Assembly: GCA_022702545.1 (NCBI GenBank)
Contig: JAHRBC010000002.1
Coordinates: 5,456,001-5,520,000 of the forward strand
DNA: 64,000 bases
Source of the DNA: Phycomyces nitens
Taxonomy: Eukaryota > Mucoromycota > Mucoromycetes > Mucorales > Phycomycetaceae
Direction: 5' to 3'
Both the position numbers and the translations under genes were made by a program. Position 1 is the first letter of the stretch, and each line of letters starts with the position of its first letter. Below, piece by piece: positions 10,115-21,850 of this stretch. Under the pieces are notes generated by a model, which was not told the origin of the DNA, did no database searches, and saw nothing but the letters and a program-made list of their open reading frames with translations.

Positions 10115-11992
10115 CTAACGCAGCTTTTGGTAGAGTGTCTCCCAGAAAATATCACTCGTGGTCTCCTCAAATCCAGTCTTGTAATCACTGATATTCCTGC
10201 AGTGCAGCACAGAAACGGGCGAAGAGGCCTTTCTTCTCAAAACACATTGGGGTGCTTTATCAGACCGAGACCTTCTAAATGTGTTAGGATGGCGTCTTGT
10301 GGGACGAAACTTGTTGTAATATGTACAAGATAACCTGTGAGATATTTTCACTTGGTTCTTTCTTTCTGCTTTGTATTGCACAGATGATGCAGAAAGTACC
10401 GGGTTAACTTTGTACATGTATAGCCATGTTGGTGTTAATTTGTTCTGCAGTCGAGTCCTTTTAGGTAGATAGGCGTGAGATCTTTCATCAATTTTCGTCC
10501 CAGGCGTGTTTACGGTTGACAAGATTAGCTTTATGTTGGAGGCTCTGTAAAAACCTTTGATGTCGTTTAGAGGTGAGAAGTTTAGATTGTGAATATGCAA
10601 AGCTTCAAATTGAGTATATATCATTTCCACACGAAATTCCTTGACGTCTTCATACAAATACCCTTCTATTGTTGTTCCTAGTAATCGCATATAATTGAAC
10701 CATCGGCAGCGATAAGACAAGTACTCGAGTGCAAGGCTCGTTATGTTTGAATCCTTAATGTCAACAATACGCAATCCATGCATTGTCAAGTACTTGTTCC
10801 GGGCAACTGTGATATAGCCGTTCTGGACATTGAGTCGAGTAAGTACTGGACAACGATCCAGCAAGATATCAATTGAAATCAGAGCATCCTGTATATCAAT
10901 TGATAAATCAACAAGGTGAGGAAGGTAGACAAATGAGTATGATATATTATCGATTGGACTGGGAGTATAACCACTGTGGAGATGAAGTTTCTGAAGGGTA
11001 GTTGCACATGAATTTGTACAGCTATAAATAATGTTTTCAGAAACTTCCTTGTCTTGAGAAAGCAGCTCAAAGCTGTAGCTCAATTTCTTGAATGGTATAC
11101 CCAATTGACCAAACATCTTTGAAAATAGGACGTTTGGTTGGAAAGAAGAATGAAGATTGGCGATTTTAGCTGTTTTCAAGTGTCGAAACCCATTTGGAGG
11201 GGCTGGGGCGCACAGTGCGGCCTTTAGCTGTTTTTCATTCATTGGTCTTTGCTCGAAATTTGAATCCCATTCCAGGTGTTCGAGGTTAGGATATTTGTAA
11301 GCAAAATAGTGGATCCACAAAGGATCCATGTCACCAACATCAAGCTTGAATGTTGTGAGCTTACAAGCGGGCGATACCTTTGGAATACGACCGAGATCCT
11401 TTTTGGAAAGGAAGGATAGATGTGTGTTGGCAGACAGATAGCTCAACTTTGGTAGATAGTGGTGAATATCCTCAAGATCATTCAGTGAGAGCCTCAATGC
11501 TTTTTCATAGGCTGTCTCGTCAAGAGATAATTTGGTGAGGTGAGGCAAGCAAGCCAAGATCTTGATGTACTTCTTTTCTACCCTTGTGTTAGTAGAATAT
11601 ACCAAGCACAGATGTAGCTCTGTAAGGTTCTTCCACAATCTCCAGTTGGCCGTTCTCTCAAAATTGTAGCCAAGAACATAGATCTCTCGCATATAGAGAC
11701 TCTTTATATTTTGGAATGTCTGTTGCAATCTACGAAGTTGGTTGCTACGTAGCTGTAGTTGGCTAGATAACTTTAGGGTCACTGTGGTTGGTCGATTGTG
11801 GCGATAAGTGCTTTGTTGGAATATATTACAGATGTCCTCAAGCTCTGTTGAGCTGCGTATGTCGATATCTTTCCAATCAGGCTTTTTAAATATAAGCGAC
11901 CATGGTTTGGTATAGGGATTCATCTTTTTGGCTCTGGTAGAATGGGAATAAATTGGGGAAACGGTATTTGGTAAACGGTGAAAGGCAGACAT
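10115..11992 (-). CDS. Leucine-rich / RNI-like protein, function unknown
   Basis: One continuous minus-strand frame. I chose the ATG at 11992 (MSAFHRLPNTVSP), giving 625 residues, because upstream codons to 12163 are Cys-rich and unlike the rest. The body carries irregular leucine-rich repeats such as NLTELHLCLVY, LPHLTKLSLDE, LPKLSYLSAN, YPNLEHLEWD, LPHLVDLSID and CPVLTRLNVQNG, a pattern seen in F-box/RNI-type substrate adaptors, which are numerous in Mucoromycota. I do not see a clear N-terminal F-box, so ubiquitin-ligase adaptor function is only a possibility. The C-terminus is basic (KRTRLQNKL, RRHPNTFRRSRS). No stops or frameshifts interrupt it. Its neighbours are intergenic DNA and the trehalose gene, with no operon-like logic. 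Confidence 0.75.
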   Translation of the reverse strand: MSAFHRLPNTVSPIYSHSTRAKKMNPYTKPWSLIFKKPDWKDIDIRSSTELEDICNIFQQSTYRHNRPTTVTLKLSSQLQLRSNQLRRLQQTFQNIKSLYMREIYVLGYNFERTANWRLWKNLTELHLCLVYSTNTRVEKKYIKILACLPHLTKLSLDETAYEKALRLSLNDLEDIHHYLPKLSYLSANTHLSFLSKKDLGRIPKVSPACKLTTFKLDVGDMDPLWIHYFAYKYPNLEHLEWDSNFEQRPMNEKQLKAALCAPAPPNGFRHLKTAKIANLHSSFQPNVLFSKMFGQLGIPFKKLSYSFELLSQDKEVSENIIYSCTNSCATTLQKLHLHSGYTPSPIDNISYSFVYLPHLVDLSIDIQDALISIDILLDRCPVLTRLNVQNGYITVARNKYLTMHGLRIVDIKDSNITSLALEYLSYRCRWFNYMRLLGTTIEGYLYEDVKEFRVEMIYTQFEALHIHNLNFSPLNDIKGFYRASNIKLILSTVNTPGTKIDERSHAYLPKRTRLQNKLTPTWLYMYKVNPVLSASSVQYKAERKNQVKISHRLSCTYYNKFRPTRRHPNTFRRSRSDKAPQCVLRRKASSPVSVLHCRNISDYKTGFEETTSDIFWETLYQKLR

Positions 11993-13357
11993 GATAGTGT
12001 GTGAAAAAGAAGAAGATAAGCACAAAATGATTTGTAAAGAGGGTTTAAATAGCTTATCACATATATTCAAAATAGGAGTGGCGTAACAGTTTCTCGTTTT
12101 AGCGCAGCACTTGCCGCAGTAAAATAAATAGCGCCATTTTGTAATGAGGATTTGTGCACACACAAAGATGGCTTTGCCAATAATAACCTCTGCTTATTTT
12201 AAGTAGTCCATTTATGCTAGAGGCCATAAAAAAAACATATAATTACTTGTAGCACGAGAACCACTAGATATAAGAATAAACTGCTCGTTTTTACCCTTTG
12301 CTCTCCTTTCATGGCTTGAATTTACCTATCTTTTATGGTATTAATAAGGATAAAAGACATCTGCAGGCTGTTACATATTAAAAGGTCACATAATGTGTGC
12401 AACCGTATCAGTAATATATAGATCCAATGTTCTATTTGAATTCATTATTCAATAGTTGTTAATGTCCATACTATGAATTGGTTTTGTGGTAGCAAAGACA
12501 TCTTTGAGTAGTAGAAATAATAAATTTCCATAGATTACAAGTACTTTTTCAGATCAATCTCCTTCTAACCTTGACATTTTGTATATAGAATATTGTCTTT
12601 TGTTGTTGTTGTTGTTGCAGATGCTGATTTGATGAATAACATGTATTTATCTAGCAATATCAAAATTACCTTTCAAAGGCTACCATAATCTAGAGGCATT
12701 TTATTAAAATCATGTTCAAGATAAATAAAGGAGCATATTCAAATGTTTGTCAAGAACGAATCTTGAGCCTCCTCAAAAATATTATTTTTAATGAACCATA
12801 GAATATTAGCAATTCATTTTTTCTTGTATAAACTAGATATATATATGTGTATGTAAATTTGAACATAACAACAAATGGTTTTATTGATGGTTGACAGTAA
12901 TCATTAAACAGGCTTGGGGATCTACTTTATTTATTTTTAGTAAAAGCGATATAAAAACTAGAAATACTAATAGAGATCGTAATAACAGGCGCTCATGGCC
13001 ATCAAAATGGTTGACTATATTTCTTATAATGTAAATGAAAAGATGTGCACTTTTTATACACCCATTGGACCGTATTATTATTTTTTGTTATAAACGATAT
13101 ATTTAGAGTCGTAGTATTCCTTTTTGCTGGTTTTATTGGCTCCAATTTTATATGTATATTTTTATTTAATTGTTTTGTAGTCTTATTTTCAATACAGACA
13201 TCATTGATTGAATATGAAACTACTAGGGATCTCTCTTTATGAAAACAATACTCCTTGACATGTGAATAGGACGGTTTGTATATGTGTTGTTTGTATGTAG
13301 TTCATATTTTTGATATATTTATTTCATGTTTTTTTTAATAGAGACTTTTATGATTAT
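11993..13357. other. AT-rich intergenic stretch
   Basis: Contains a short TTG trinucleotide run near 12602-12618 and otherwise AT-rich DNA. The frame at 13045-13242 is AT-driven with no family resemblance. The last ~100 bp probably include the 3' UTR of the trehalose gene. Confidence 0.4.
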
Positions 13358-15852
13358 TTATAGTTTGCCAAGGTCCTCGACCAGTTTATTGACCTTGTCG
13401 ACGGTTGGGATATAGTTCTGTGCCTCGGTCTGTTTCTTACCAACAGTACTTGTAATGGCATGAGGGATTTCATTCAAGAGAGAAAAGACGACCTCGTCTG
13501 TCTTGCCGTCTCCAATACAGAGAATAAAGTCCAGACTAGGCAGCTGCAAGTCCTTGAGGATGCTACGGACTGCAGTAGACTTGTCGATAGATGAAGGACG
13601 GAGCTCGAGGGTCTTGTTTCCAAGCACAATAGAAAGGGCCATATGACTGAGAAGCTTCTCAAGATTGACCTGGAGCTCGGTTGCCTGCCAGCTTCCAAAC
13701 TCAGGGTCCGCATTACGGTAGTGCCATGTCAAGTTAATTTCCTTTTCTTCAATAAATGATCCGGGGGTACGCTCAGTGTAATGCTGGAACAATGGTCGGA
13801 TTGTCTCCTTCCAGCTAGGATCCACCTGCTCGACTAAACAATACCATTTGTTGTCTTCTTCCTTGATAAGCTTTCCGTCATTGTTCTCGGTAGGGTTGAT
13901 CTCGTCCCGGATGTTGGCTGGGTGTTTATAGAAACAACCATGTTCGGCAGACAGACCAACACCTGTGGAAGCAAACCACTCGTCAAGATGGTGTCGGCCA
14001 CGACCAGAGAGGATGTAGACGTAGGTGTCTGGCTGGGAGGCCAGGGTCTTGAGATGGTCAAGCACAGTCTGGGAGGGCTTGGCAAACTCGGGCAACTTGT
14101 GGGTTGTGGTAAGAGTACCATCATAGTCAAGCAGGACCAGCTTCTTTTTGGTGGCCTTCTTTGCCTGGGCAAGGACATCTGTGTAGTTTAACTCAGGGAT
14201 AGACATCCGCTGACCAAACTCTTCACACACACGCTGTAGATTAAACTTGTGAGTTTCCCTTTACTTTTGAGACGGGTTCTATAGACTTACGCGCAACTCA
14301 TTGACAAAACTGAGACCCCAGTAGGCTGCTGTGTACTTTGTCACGTAGCGGTATAGCTTTTGATGATTGGCCTTGCGGACATCTTCAGGCATTGTGACTG
14401 CCTCGTGAATAGCATTGGCTAGCTCCTCTGTGTTCCATGGGTTGACGATGATGGATCCATTAAGGGACTGTGCGGCACCTGCGAATTCGGACAAGATGAG
14501 GACACCATGGTTATTCTGTTGGGCAGAGATGTACTCATATGAGACCAGATTCATGCCGTCACGTGTAGAAGAGACAAGACAGACATCAGCAGCAGCATAA
14601 AGAGCAACCAATTCATCAAAGGGAATTGATCTGTGCATAAAGTGAATCGGTACAAATTCAACAGTGCCGTACTGGCCATTGATACGGCCAACCAGCTCAT
14701 TAATGGTGCTTCTGAGCTGCTGGTATTCCTCTACGTCTTCACGTGATGGAACCGCCAGTTGGACCAGCACAACCTTGCCAACCCACTCGGGGTGCTGGCT
14801 CAAGAATACTTCCATTGCATGCATTTTCTGGGGTACACCCTTGATATAATCCAGTCTGTCGACACCAACAATAACCTTGCAGTCCCCAAAGCGGCTCTTG
14901 AGCTGGGCAATTCGAGCAACGATCTTTGGGTCCTTGAGCCCATCGGTGTATTTCTCAGGGTCAATACCGATAGGGAAGGTACCCACTTGAATGTACCTGC
15001 CCTCAAACTCTACTCCGTTTGGCATAGTTGAAAGTCCGAGGATGCGAGTACATGACGACAGGAAATGGCGGGCATAGTCATACGTGTGGAACCCAAGGAG
15101 GTCGCACTCCAATACTCCCAACAGAATTTCTTTTCTCACTGGGAGGATTCTGGATCAAAAGGGTCATAGTCAGTGGCTGGCTATTGGGACCAAGGATATC
15201 TTACCTGTAGATTTCGCTGCTGGGGAAGGGTGTGTGCAAGAACCAGCCAATCTTGATGTCCTTGGTCGTCTTTTTTCGCAACATGGCAGGCAGGAGCATC
15301 AGATGGTAGTCTTGAATCCATACCAGATCACCGTCTTCCAAGATCTTATCGATCGCATCGGCAAACAGCTGATTGACGCGCTGGTATCCTTCCCACCACT
15401 CCTCATTGAATGAAATCTCTCCAGGATGGTAATGAAACAGGGGCCAGAGGATACTGATCACTTTGTTCAATACAAGTCCTGATTGTTTGCAATGCTTACC
15501 TGTTCGAAAACCCGTTGTAATGCAGATCGGCCAGCTCATTGCTCACAAACACTGGCATTGTCGAAGTTTCTTCTAATAGTCTCTTTTCGAGACCCTTGCG
15601 CTCGTGAGTCGGCACATCCAGACCTGCAAAGGGTGTTAATAAACCTTGTATATTCTGCTAACCAAGCTTACCTGGCCAGCCAATCCATGTAAAGTGCATT
15701 TCTTTCTTTAGACCACTCAAAGCAGCCACAAGGCCACCCGAAGACATCTTAAAGTCATAGTCGCCTGTGGTTGTGTCTTTTGTGACGGTAATGGGCAGTC
15801 GGTTGGAGACGACGAGAAGACGCTGTTTCTTGGTATCTTTGGAATCTGACAT
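13358..15852 (-). CDS. tps1: Trehalose-6-phosphate synthase with C-terminal phosphatase domain (5 exons)
   Basis: Exons on the minus strand: 15672-15852, 15500-15623, 15205-15453, 14291-15149 and 13358-14233. All introns are GT-AG and 46-57 bp, and the joined length is exactly 763 codons. The N-terminal GT20 domain (to about residue 470) makes trehalose-6-phosphate from UDP-glucose and glucose-6-phosphate in the cytosol. It shows VVSNRLPI, GWPG, WIQDYHLMLLP, GWFLHTPFPSSE, DRLDYIKG and STRDGMNLVSYEY. The C-terminal HAD phosphatase domain starts near residue 490, with LLDYDGTL (motif I) and SGRGR (motif II). The usual GDD(x)TDE is GDGKTDE here; this still fits the general HAD GDxxxD pattern. 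The protein could therefore do both steps, but phosphatase activity is inferred. The gene symbol is assigned by family, not by orthology test. Confidence 0.93.
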
Positions 15853-16003
15853 TATTAAGAGATGAGTGAAGAAAAACAAAAAACAAAAAGTTGGCTGTAG
15901 GCCCTTTTTGCAATCTACGCTTACAGGACAGTCACCTGATTGACATGCAAATGACATCGGTCTAGTTTGCATGGTCAGCGGCGATTCAACGATATTCAAT
16001 ATA

Positions 16004-16008
16004 CCCCT
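16004..16008 (+). promoter_or_regulatory. Possible stress response element (CCCCT)
   Basis: A CCCCT pentamer lies about 152 bp upstream of the trehalose gene start, inside the 256-bp gap to the Tan1 stop. CCCCT is the Msn2/4-type stress element in yeasts and is common before trehalose genes. A single pentamer is weak evidence, and use in this lineage is unproven. Confidence 0.2.
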
Positions 16009-16108
16009 TTAATCCCGTCCTGGTTGACGATGGAATTACGTTTGTTTTTTATTATTATTAATTTATTCGAAGATAGTCGAGACGTCAGATCAATTTCCAT
16101 GTCTATTG

Positions 16109-17280
16109 CTATTGATCTAATAATGCCACCAAATTGAACTTTTTTTGGGGGTAATAGTCCTTTAGGACACTCATGCCACACACACTCTTGAACACCGTAA
16201 CAAAGATCACCAGTGTAGGGTTCTTGAGGTCAATTCTATAAAGACATCAGTTACTTATTCAATTGCCAATATACGTACTTTAGTTGGGGAGGAAGCATGG
16301 GTGCAATCAACTGGATAACATCTTCCTTTTTAAGCGAGATATTATTCCGGATTTCGGTTACAATGGCAACAGAAGTGTTGGGATCCAAACCCTCTCCAAA
16401 GTGGGCCTCCAGCACACGTTCAAAGCACTTGCTCATTCTCTCTGTAGTAGCTACACAGATGAAATCCAATGGGATCCATCGCTACGGCCAATTTAATTAA
16501 AACCAAACAGAAAATTATCAGCCAATGCACTTACTGCACAATGTCGCAGGTTGGTCTGTGCCTGTTTTTGTTCCTCCTTTGGTAAGTGGGTCAGATGATC
16601 TAATTAAAATAAGACAGGGGAAAGGGTCGCTTAGCAACATATTGGTCGGTATCCACGCTTAAGGTTCTAATCTCACCGATCAGTTTGGCTAGGAACACAG
16701 TGGGCTTCACATTGATACGGAAGCGATAAAACACCAGTCCACCACAAGCTGCATCAACAGCCTGGAACCGTTTTTCCTTGTGCTGTTTCTCTACTGCCGC
16801 CCGTCTCTCATCTTCTGACTCTCCGCTATCTTCAATATCCAGGTTTCCATCGAAACGCTCCCAGGTCAACGTGTGATCGGGGAACAATTCATAGACGTAT
16901 TTGTCTAGACATGTCTGAACTTGTCCCTATCTCAATTCATCAGTATATTGTATATTGTATATTGTATATTGTATATTGTATATATTTATATCTGTATACT
17001 CGACTCTCGTCCATACAAGTGCACGTGTCTCGGCATTCACTCCACAAGAGACCATTAGGCCACTTGCAGAATCAGATCGCTTAATCAGGCTTGAATGTTT
17101 TGTCAGCCATCGCTGCTTGAAGCGTCCACGTAGAATCGGAATCGTGTTTGAGCTCTTTTCCTTTTTGCTTCTCTTGGAATCCTTTTTATTTGTTTTGGAA
17201 TCTTTCGAGTCGTCTCGATTGCGCTTCAGGTTGTTTTCCTCTACAACCTCAGCCTTTTGTACATCATGACTAGGATCCAT
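16109..17280 (-). CDS. Tan1/THUMPD1-like tRNA acetylation cofactor (THUMP domain)
   Basis: Minus strand, start ATG at 17280 (MDPSHDVQKAEV), stop TAG at 16109. Exons I can support: 17017-17280, 16926 down to about 16657, a short exon near 16540-16600, 16279-16481 and 16109-16235. The boundary after TDQY is unresolved. The sequence order matches Tan1/THUMPD1: a Lys-rich N-terminus, GLMVSCGVNAETRA, RFQAVDAACGGLVFYRF, then the THUMP domain with EIRNNISLKKEDVIQLIAP, IDLKNPTLVIFVTVFKSVCG and a terminal DYYPQKKFNL. Tan1 family proteins bind tRNA and assist Kre33/NAT10 in making N4-acetylcytidine at position 12 of tRNA-Ser and tRNA-Leu. The gene runs head to tail with the trehalose gene; I see no functional link between them. 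Confidence 0.85.
16942..16983. repeat. TATATTG heptamer microsatellite in Tan1 intron 1
   Basis: About five to six tandem copies of TATATTG make up much of the 90-bp first intron (16927-17016) of the Tan1-like gene. Length variation between isolates would be expected. Confidence 0.8.
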
Positions 17281-17503
17281 ATTGCAAATTACGCTAGTCT
17301 TTCTCTTTTTTTCTTTTAAAAAAAAAGAAAATAGTATTTTAGTTTTATTTTCAAAATTTTGACAACCAGCCCCAGCACCCAACTTCTTTACTCTTCTTTT
17401 GTCACCGTCACAGGCTGCATGAGTTCAAGATTTATTAGGTTGTAAAAAGTCTTTATTGAGATCCCTTGAGCCAAGGCCAGGACAAGTTAATTTATTTATT
17501 TAT

Positions 17504-19514
17504 TTACAAATGAAAGATATCATGTTTAAGCCTAGAATGACGGTTAGAAGAAGCCTTGCGAGCATCAGTTTGACTTACTCTGGAGTTACATAAAAGAAAA
17601 CCAAGAGGAACTTGACCACATCATCATTAATGGGAAACTAGGTTTGGGTTAGAACGATATAGTTTTTTCTTTTTTGGCTTTAGGTATCCAACTTACATCG
17701 ATCAATGGAGGGACTACTTGAGGCATGGCATAGTCAAGATATTGCTTAAATATGTGATACAGAATCTGGACAAAATAAACCATTTAGGCTCAATGAAACG
17801 TCGAGGTAAATTTCTTACTTCAGAGTCTGTGGGCATAGGACCCTTGTCAAAGTAACGGAATGCAGCCATGCGCTTGCTGCTTGCAAGGTCTAAATCCAAA
17901 TAATAAGAATACTGTGATTGACAAACCAAGGAGACTTGCCTATTACACGGTCAATAACATGTTTTCTTCCTTCATTTGTTTCAAATCCTGGCAAGTTGAT
18001 CATGGACTGAACTAATCCCAATGGAAGAGATTCAGGATCCTTTGGAATAAATAGCCTAATTAGATCCCAAAAAAAAACTACGTTCATTTGTTTTGCACAT
18101 TGGCCTTTAATTACCGAGGCTACAGAGGGATGGAACATTAAGATTGCCATCAATTGAGGGGTGCATTTGGATAAGTCAGTATTGATTTCTGCAAGGTGTG
18201 CATCAAGCTTCTTTATGGAATCCTTTAATGGGACCATGATCTTTGTGCTCAGCCACTGTATATTGATATAACCACAATGTAAGAATAATTGTTTTTTTGG
18301 GGGGTTTAGAACCCTTGGACTTACAGTAAAGAGTCTCTCGTAATAACGTCTTGCATAATGATCATTGAATCTATTCCAGTTGTTTTGAAAGTCCTCGTAC
18401 TACCAGTACAAAAAAACCATCAGCACTTGTCATGGTAGGCTCACTACCAAACATACCTGTGCTTCACGGAAGCGCTCAATTACATGTGGTGTGGGGTTCA
18501 GCTGCCACAGAACTCTGTCCTGACGTACGACAGGCTTGGCGGGAAGAGGCAAACAAGGTACATATTCAATCGTCTTTATGGGGTTAGGTGACCATGGAAC
18601 TTGGCTCAGGCCATCAGTTTCCTTGAGGAATTCATAGATGGAGTTGTTCAAGATTAAATGCTTTGTTTCTGCCTTATCCTGACTATAAGGTGTAGGAAAT
18701 GTCGATTGGGTGGTTGTGGCAGAGTCTTTGGGAGCAGAAGACAAGTTCAAGGGATCACCTATGGTAACAGACACCAAATTAAGTCTACTGTCGCTCTGTT
18801 TATGTCCACATTCTCGATATTCGAAAGAATGAATCATGTATGTATTTCTACCTGACAAGACTGGAATAATAATTGGTGTCTTTTGTGCTACAGATGCTTT
18901 GAACTCTTCACGTTTAATTTTCGCAGAAGGTCTAAAGATGTCAGCAATGTTGCAGCAGAATCGAGAGAATACACGAATCAAAGGTTCGTTGCCAATATTT
19001 TGTCCAGTAGTAAAAAGAATCAATTTTGAAATGACGGAGTGGATGAAGTGAGTGATAGAATTAGTCAAGGGCCCAATACCTGTTGTAAAAGATTAACATT
19101 TTTTCAAGGCCATTTTTTCATGTGCTTTTTTTAAAAAGGATTTTTCTGATATTCTTTATATTTATATATATATATATATATTCTTTTCTATCCTACCAGA
19201 CATGTTATCCCTTTGAACAGGGATTTGGACATTGGTCAAATAGGGGTTTCCAATGTGACGAGTGCTACGCCAAACATTGTAGCCGCAGCGAAGTAATAAA
19301 AGTCCCTCTAGGTACAGTATATTAGATCAAGAGGCCTGGTTGTTGTAGATTGAACGCGAGGAGTAATACCAGCAAAGCAAACCATTTTCGATTGCAAGAT
19401 AGATTGGATTAATGGAATGTTCACAGAGGAAAATAGCCAGTTTGTCAGACCAATGACAGACATGACCATTATGTTCCTCTGGAACATATACTCGTTCCAC
19501 GTAGTCGCATTCAT
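17504..19514 (-). CDS. TMEM209-like membrane protein (cytochrome b561 N-terminal family), multi-exon
   Basis: A spliced minus-strand gene. The first supported coding exon starts near the ATG at 19514 (MNATTWNEYMF), with a hydrophobic helix around MVMSVIGLTNWLFSSV. An intron beginning GTATTAC joins in frame to GLLLLRCGYNVW, then to IGPLTNSITHFIHSVISKL. Later exons cover about 18430-19090, 18343-18400, 17945-18260, 17820-17890, 17705-17770 and 17590-17640. The last exon ends at a TAA at 17504. The C-terminal blocks MPTDSE, ILYHIFKQYLDYAMPQ and FLLVFFYVTPE resemble the C-terminal domain of TMEM209-type proteins (PTDS..I..HVF..YLD and the final FLYxxK helix). In animals that family is tied to the nuclear envelope; the function here is inferred. 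Upstream exons may extend to about 19610 (an in-frame piece reads SHTTLPKQKTTR). Splice sites were read by eye. Confidence 0.65.
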
Positions 19515-20096
19515 GGAGGAGAGCTGAATGAAGAATGCGTAAGAATCGTAGATTAGGGCTTACCCGCGTGGTTTTCTGTTTAGGCAAAGTGGTGTGTGAC
19601 TTGGTTTGTCTATATACACCACTTTAAAGGTTGGGCCGATTTGATCATTTTTGAATATTTTCAAAATAAACTGGAATTTCTATAAAACAATTCACCAATG
19701 TCAAGGTGGGAAGTTGTCTGGAAAATAGATAATATAAAAGGCTCATTGATTATAAATCAAACAAGTATCATTCGCTTTAGAAGCTGTTTAATAGCCATGT
19801 TATATAAATAATGTTTACTGTTTAGATTGTGATTGCGTTGGATCTGTTTCATGGACACTGTTGACTATAATGCTTGAATCGAGTCATTTTAATTTGTTTC
19901 AATGGTAAGTGAGTGAGCGGCCCATAAATTAAACGGCTTGGAATACCAGTTTAGATAAATAAAGGGAGTTTGGAGTCTTGACATTTGTCACTGAACGGGT
20001 CTTGAAAGATTTCTGACGTTTGCGATACTTGTGTTGCCTTAAAAAGGCTTGGGTGTGTTCCTTTGCACCTTTCTTCTCTTTCTCACACTAATAACT

Positions 20097-20384
20097 ATGG
20101 AATCAAACAACTCCGAGGAATGGATAATGCGCTTGCTTGGAAAGACTATTGTTGACAAAGATGATGAGACAACTGTTTCAAGCTGCGATGTAAGCCAAAA
20201 TATACACTCATTTAATTAAACAATCCTAATATTTATATTTCACTAGGTTTTTTATGAAGCAGATCTTCCCGAGCCTTACAGGGTACTTGGTCCTGGAAGC
20301 ATAATGACCAGGGACTTTATCCCCAACCGTCTAAATGTCTTTGTTGACGACAACAAAATTGTAACAAATGTCTATTACTGTTAG
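20097..20384 (+). CDS. I78-family peptidase inhibitor, two exons, 76 residues
   Basis: Exon 1 is 20097-20189 (31 codons from ATG, MESNNSEEWIM) and exon 2 is 20247-20384. The 57-bp GT-AG intron is in phase 0 and contains a CTAAT branch-like site. The core reads RVLGPGSIMTRDFIPNRLN followed by VFVDDNKIVTNVYY. This matches the potato-inhibitor-like I78 signature: V(L/R)GPGS, then D(F/Y)xPxRLNV, then a variable D-rich turn and (I/V)TxV. These small inhibitors block serine peptidases. There is no signal peptide, so it is probably cytosolic. Each exon is too short to stand out as an open frame. A Cys near the C-terminus is typical. The neighbouring TMEM209-like gene is divergent from it, about 580 bp away. 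Confidence 0.85.
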
Positions 20385-20814
20385 GGTATACTTTATATTA
20401 TAAGCGTGTCATAAAGTAAATATACTTTTATATATTCTAATTACCACTGGATTAAATGTTGTCGCCTCTGGAATTTATAGGTTAAATGGAAAAGTCGTTT
20501 CTTCCAACAAGAACCTCTCTGAATTCTTGGCCATTTTCGATTTATAGTAAATATCACTAGCCATTCAATCAAAATAAACAATTCAGGAGTGCCTTTTCAG
20601 GAATTAGTTTCAACTTTGTGTATCTGATACACTCCCACTAAAGAAATCGCCGCCGAATTTGTTCAAGTTCTAGTCTTGAAAAACTATACATCAACTTCTT
20701 TAAGATATATCTTCTGAACAAGGATAACAAGTATATTAAAACTTTGGTTTTATACTTTAGTAATATATGTATTGGGATAAAATAATAAAAAAACAGGTAT
20801 CAATATATGGTGTA
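20385..20814. other. Intergenic stretch after the I78 gene
   Basis: AT-rich. A short frame ending near 20546 (LNGKVVSSNKNLSEFLAI) has no recognised motif. No gene is supported. Confidence 0.35.
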
Positions 20815-21850
20815 ACCACCATGAGTTATTATAACAGTTTTAACTCTCCCAAGCATACTTGCAACAAGAGTATACTGTACTTCAGGGTCTAGCCGCACCC
20901 ACTCCTGAAGGATACACGTATTGAGATCCTTAATATTATTAATAGACTCCTTTTTCTCTTGAACCTTGGCTTTTAAGGCATTTCAAACATGCTCGATTGG
21001 GCTGAGCTCTGGACTTTGGGATGGCCAGTAGTAAAATCGCTGAACCTCCCAACGATTCTTCTGCAATTTTGTATATGAGTCAGTATGGCAGCTGGCACCA
21101 TCTTCTTGAAACGTGAACATTGTTTCATGTTTCTCTTTCAATTTATGGTACCATGGATTGAAGTCCTTGGACAAACAATTGACATGCGCATCTTGGTCAA
21201 TAGAGCTTTCAAGAAAAGATAAATAGCCAAGACTACTAGCTCAGAAACAACCTTATACCATGACAGAATCTTTTCTATACTTCTCTGTTGTAAGAATATA
21301 TCTCTTTTGGCACCTTTCGCCAGGTTCATGGATCACAATTGGGTCAGAATCATTGACCTTCACTATGAATCTAGACTCATCTGACTATACCACCTTACTC
21401 TAGTCCTCGATGCTAAAGCTGGCTCTAGCGTTAGCTTTAGCCCAACGCAGTCTATTCTTCTTCTGTTTGCTAGTCAGACTAGGCTTTGATACGGGCTTAT
21501 AATACATGAAACCCTTTAGTCTTAAATATCTGGTCACTTTATTTCTACAGGCAATGACACCTGCGACGACCAACTTTGCTTGGTAATGTGAAAAAACCTT
21601 CAAATGAATTCCACCTCACACTCAAATAAAGACTCATAACAGCTGTGACACTAAGTTTTTTTTTGGACATTCAGGTCTAGACTTTGTATTATTTGAACCA
21701 GTTTCTTCTCGGCGTTTGATGGCAGTATTAATTGTCAATCGAGGGATGTTCATATATGGAATATCAGTTGGGGTATGGTTGGCATTAGAGAGCCAAATAA
21801 TACCTCCACGTTCAAACTCAGATAACTTGCGCCTAGTAGATAGACTTCTG
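20815..21850 (-). pseudogene. Tc1/mariner transposase pseudogene
   Basis: Read on the minus strand from about 21850: LSEFERGGIIWLSNANHTPT (N-terminal HTH), IPRLTINTAIKRREETGS (second helix and linker), then the catalytic part with VVxSDESRF, TFQEDGASCHT and WPSQSPELSPIEHV, ending near ITHGGYTIY at 20815. These are the DDE/D blocks of Tc1 transposases. At least four in-frame stops lie where the family has tryptophan (before SKVV, before SDESRF, before GCF and after GCF), each explained by TGG to TAG, TAA or TGA. Frameshifts are also present around 21600-21680. The gene is dead. The relic at 1-505 is a sister copy. Confidence 0.88.

Noticed and set aside
13045..13242. Hydrophobic 65-codon frame
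   Set aside because: Phe/Ile-rich translation is explained by T-rich DNA; no other support.
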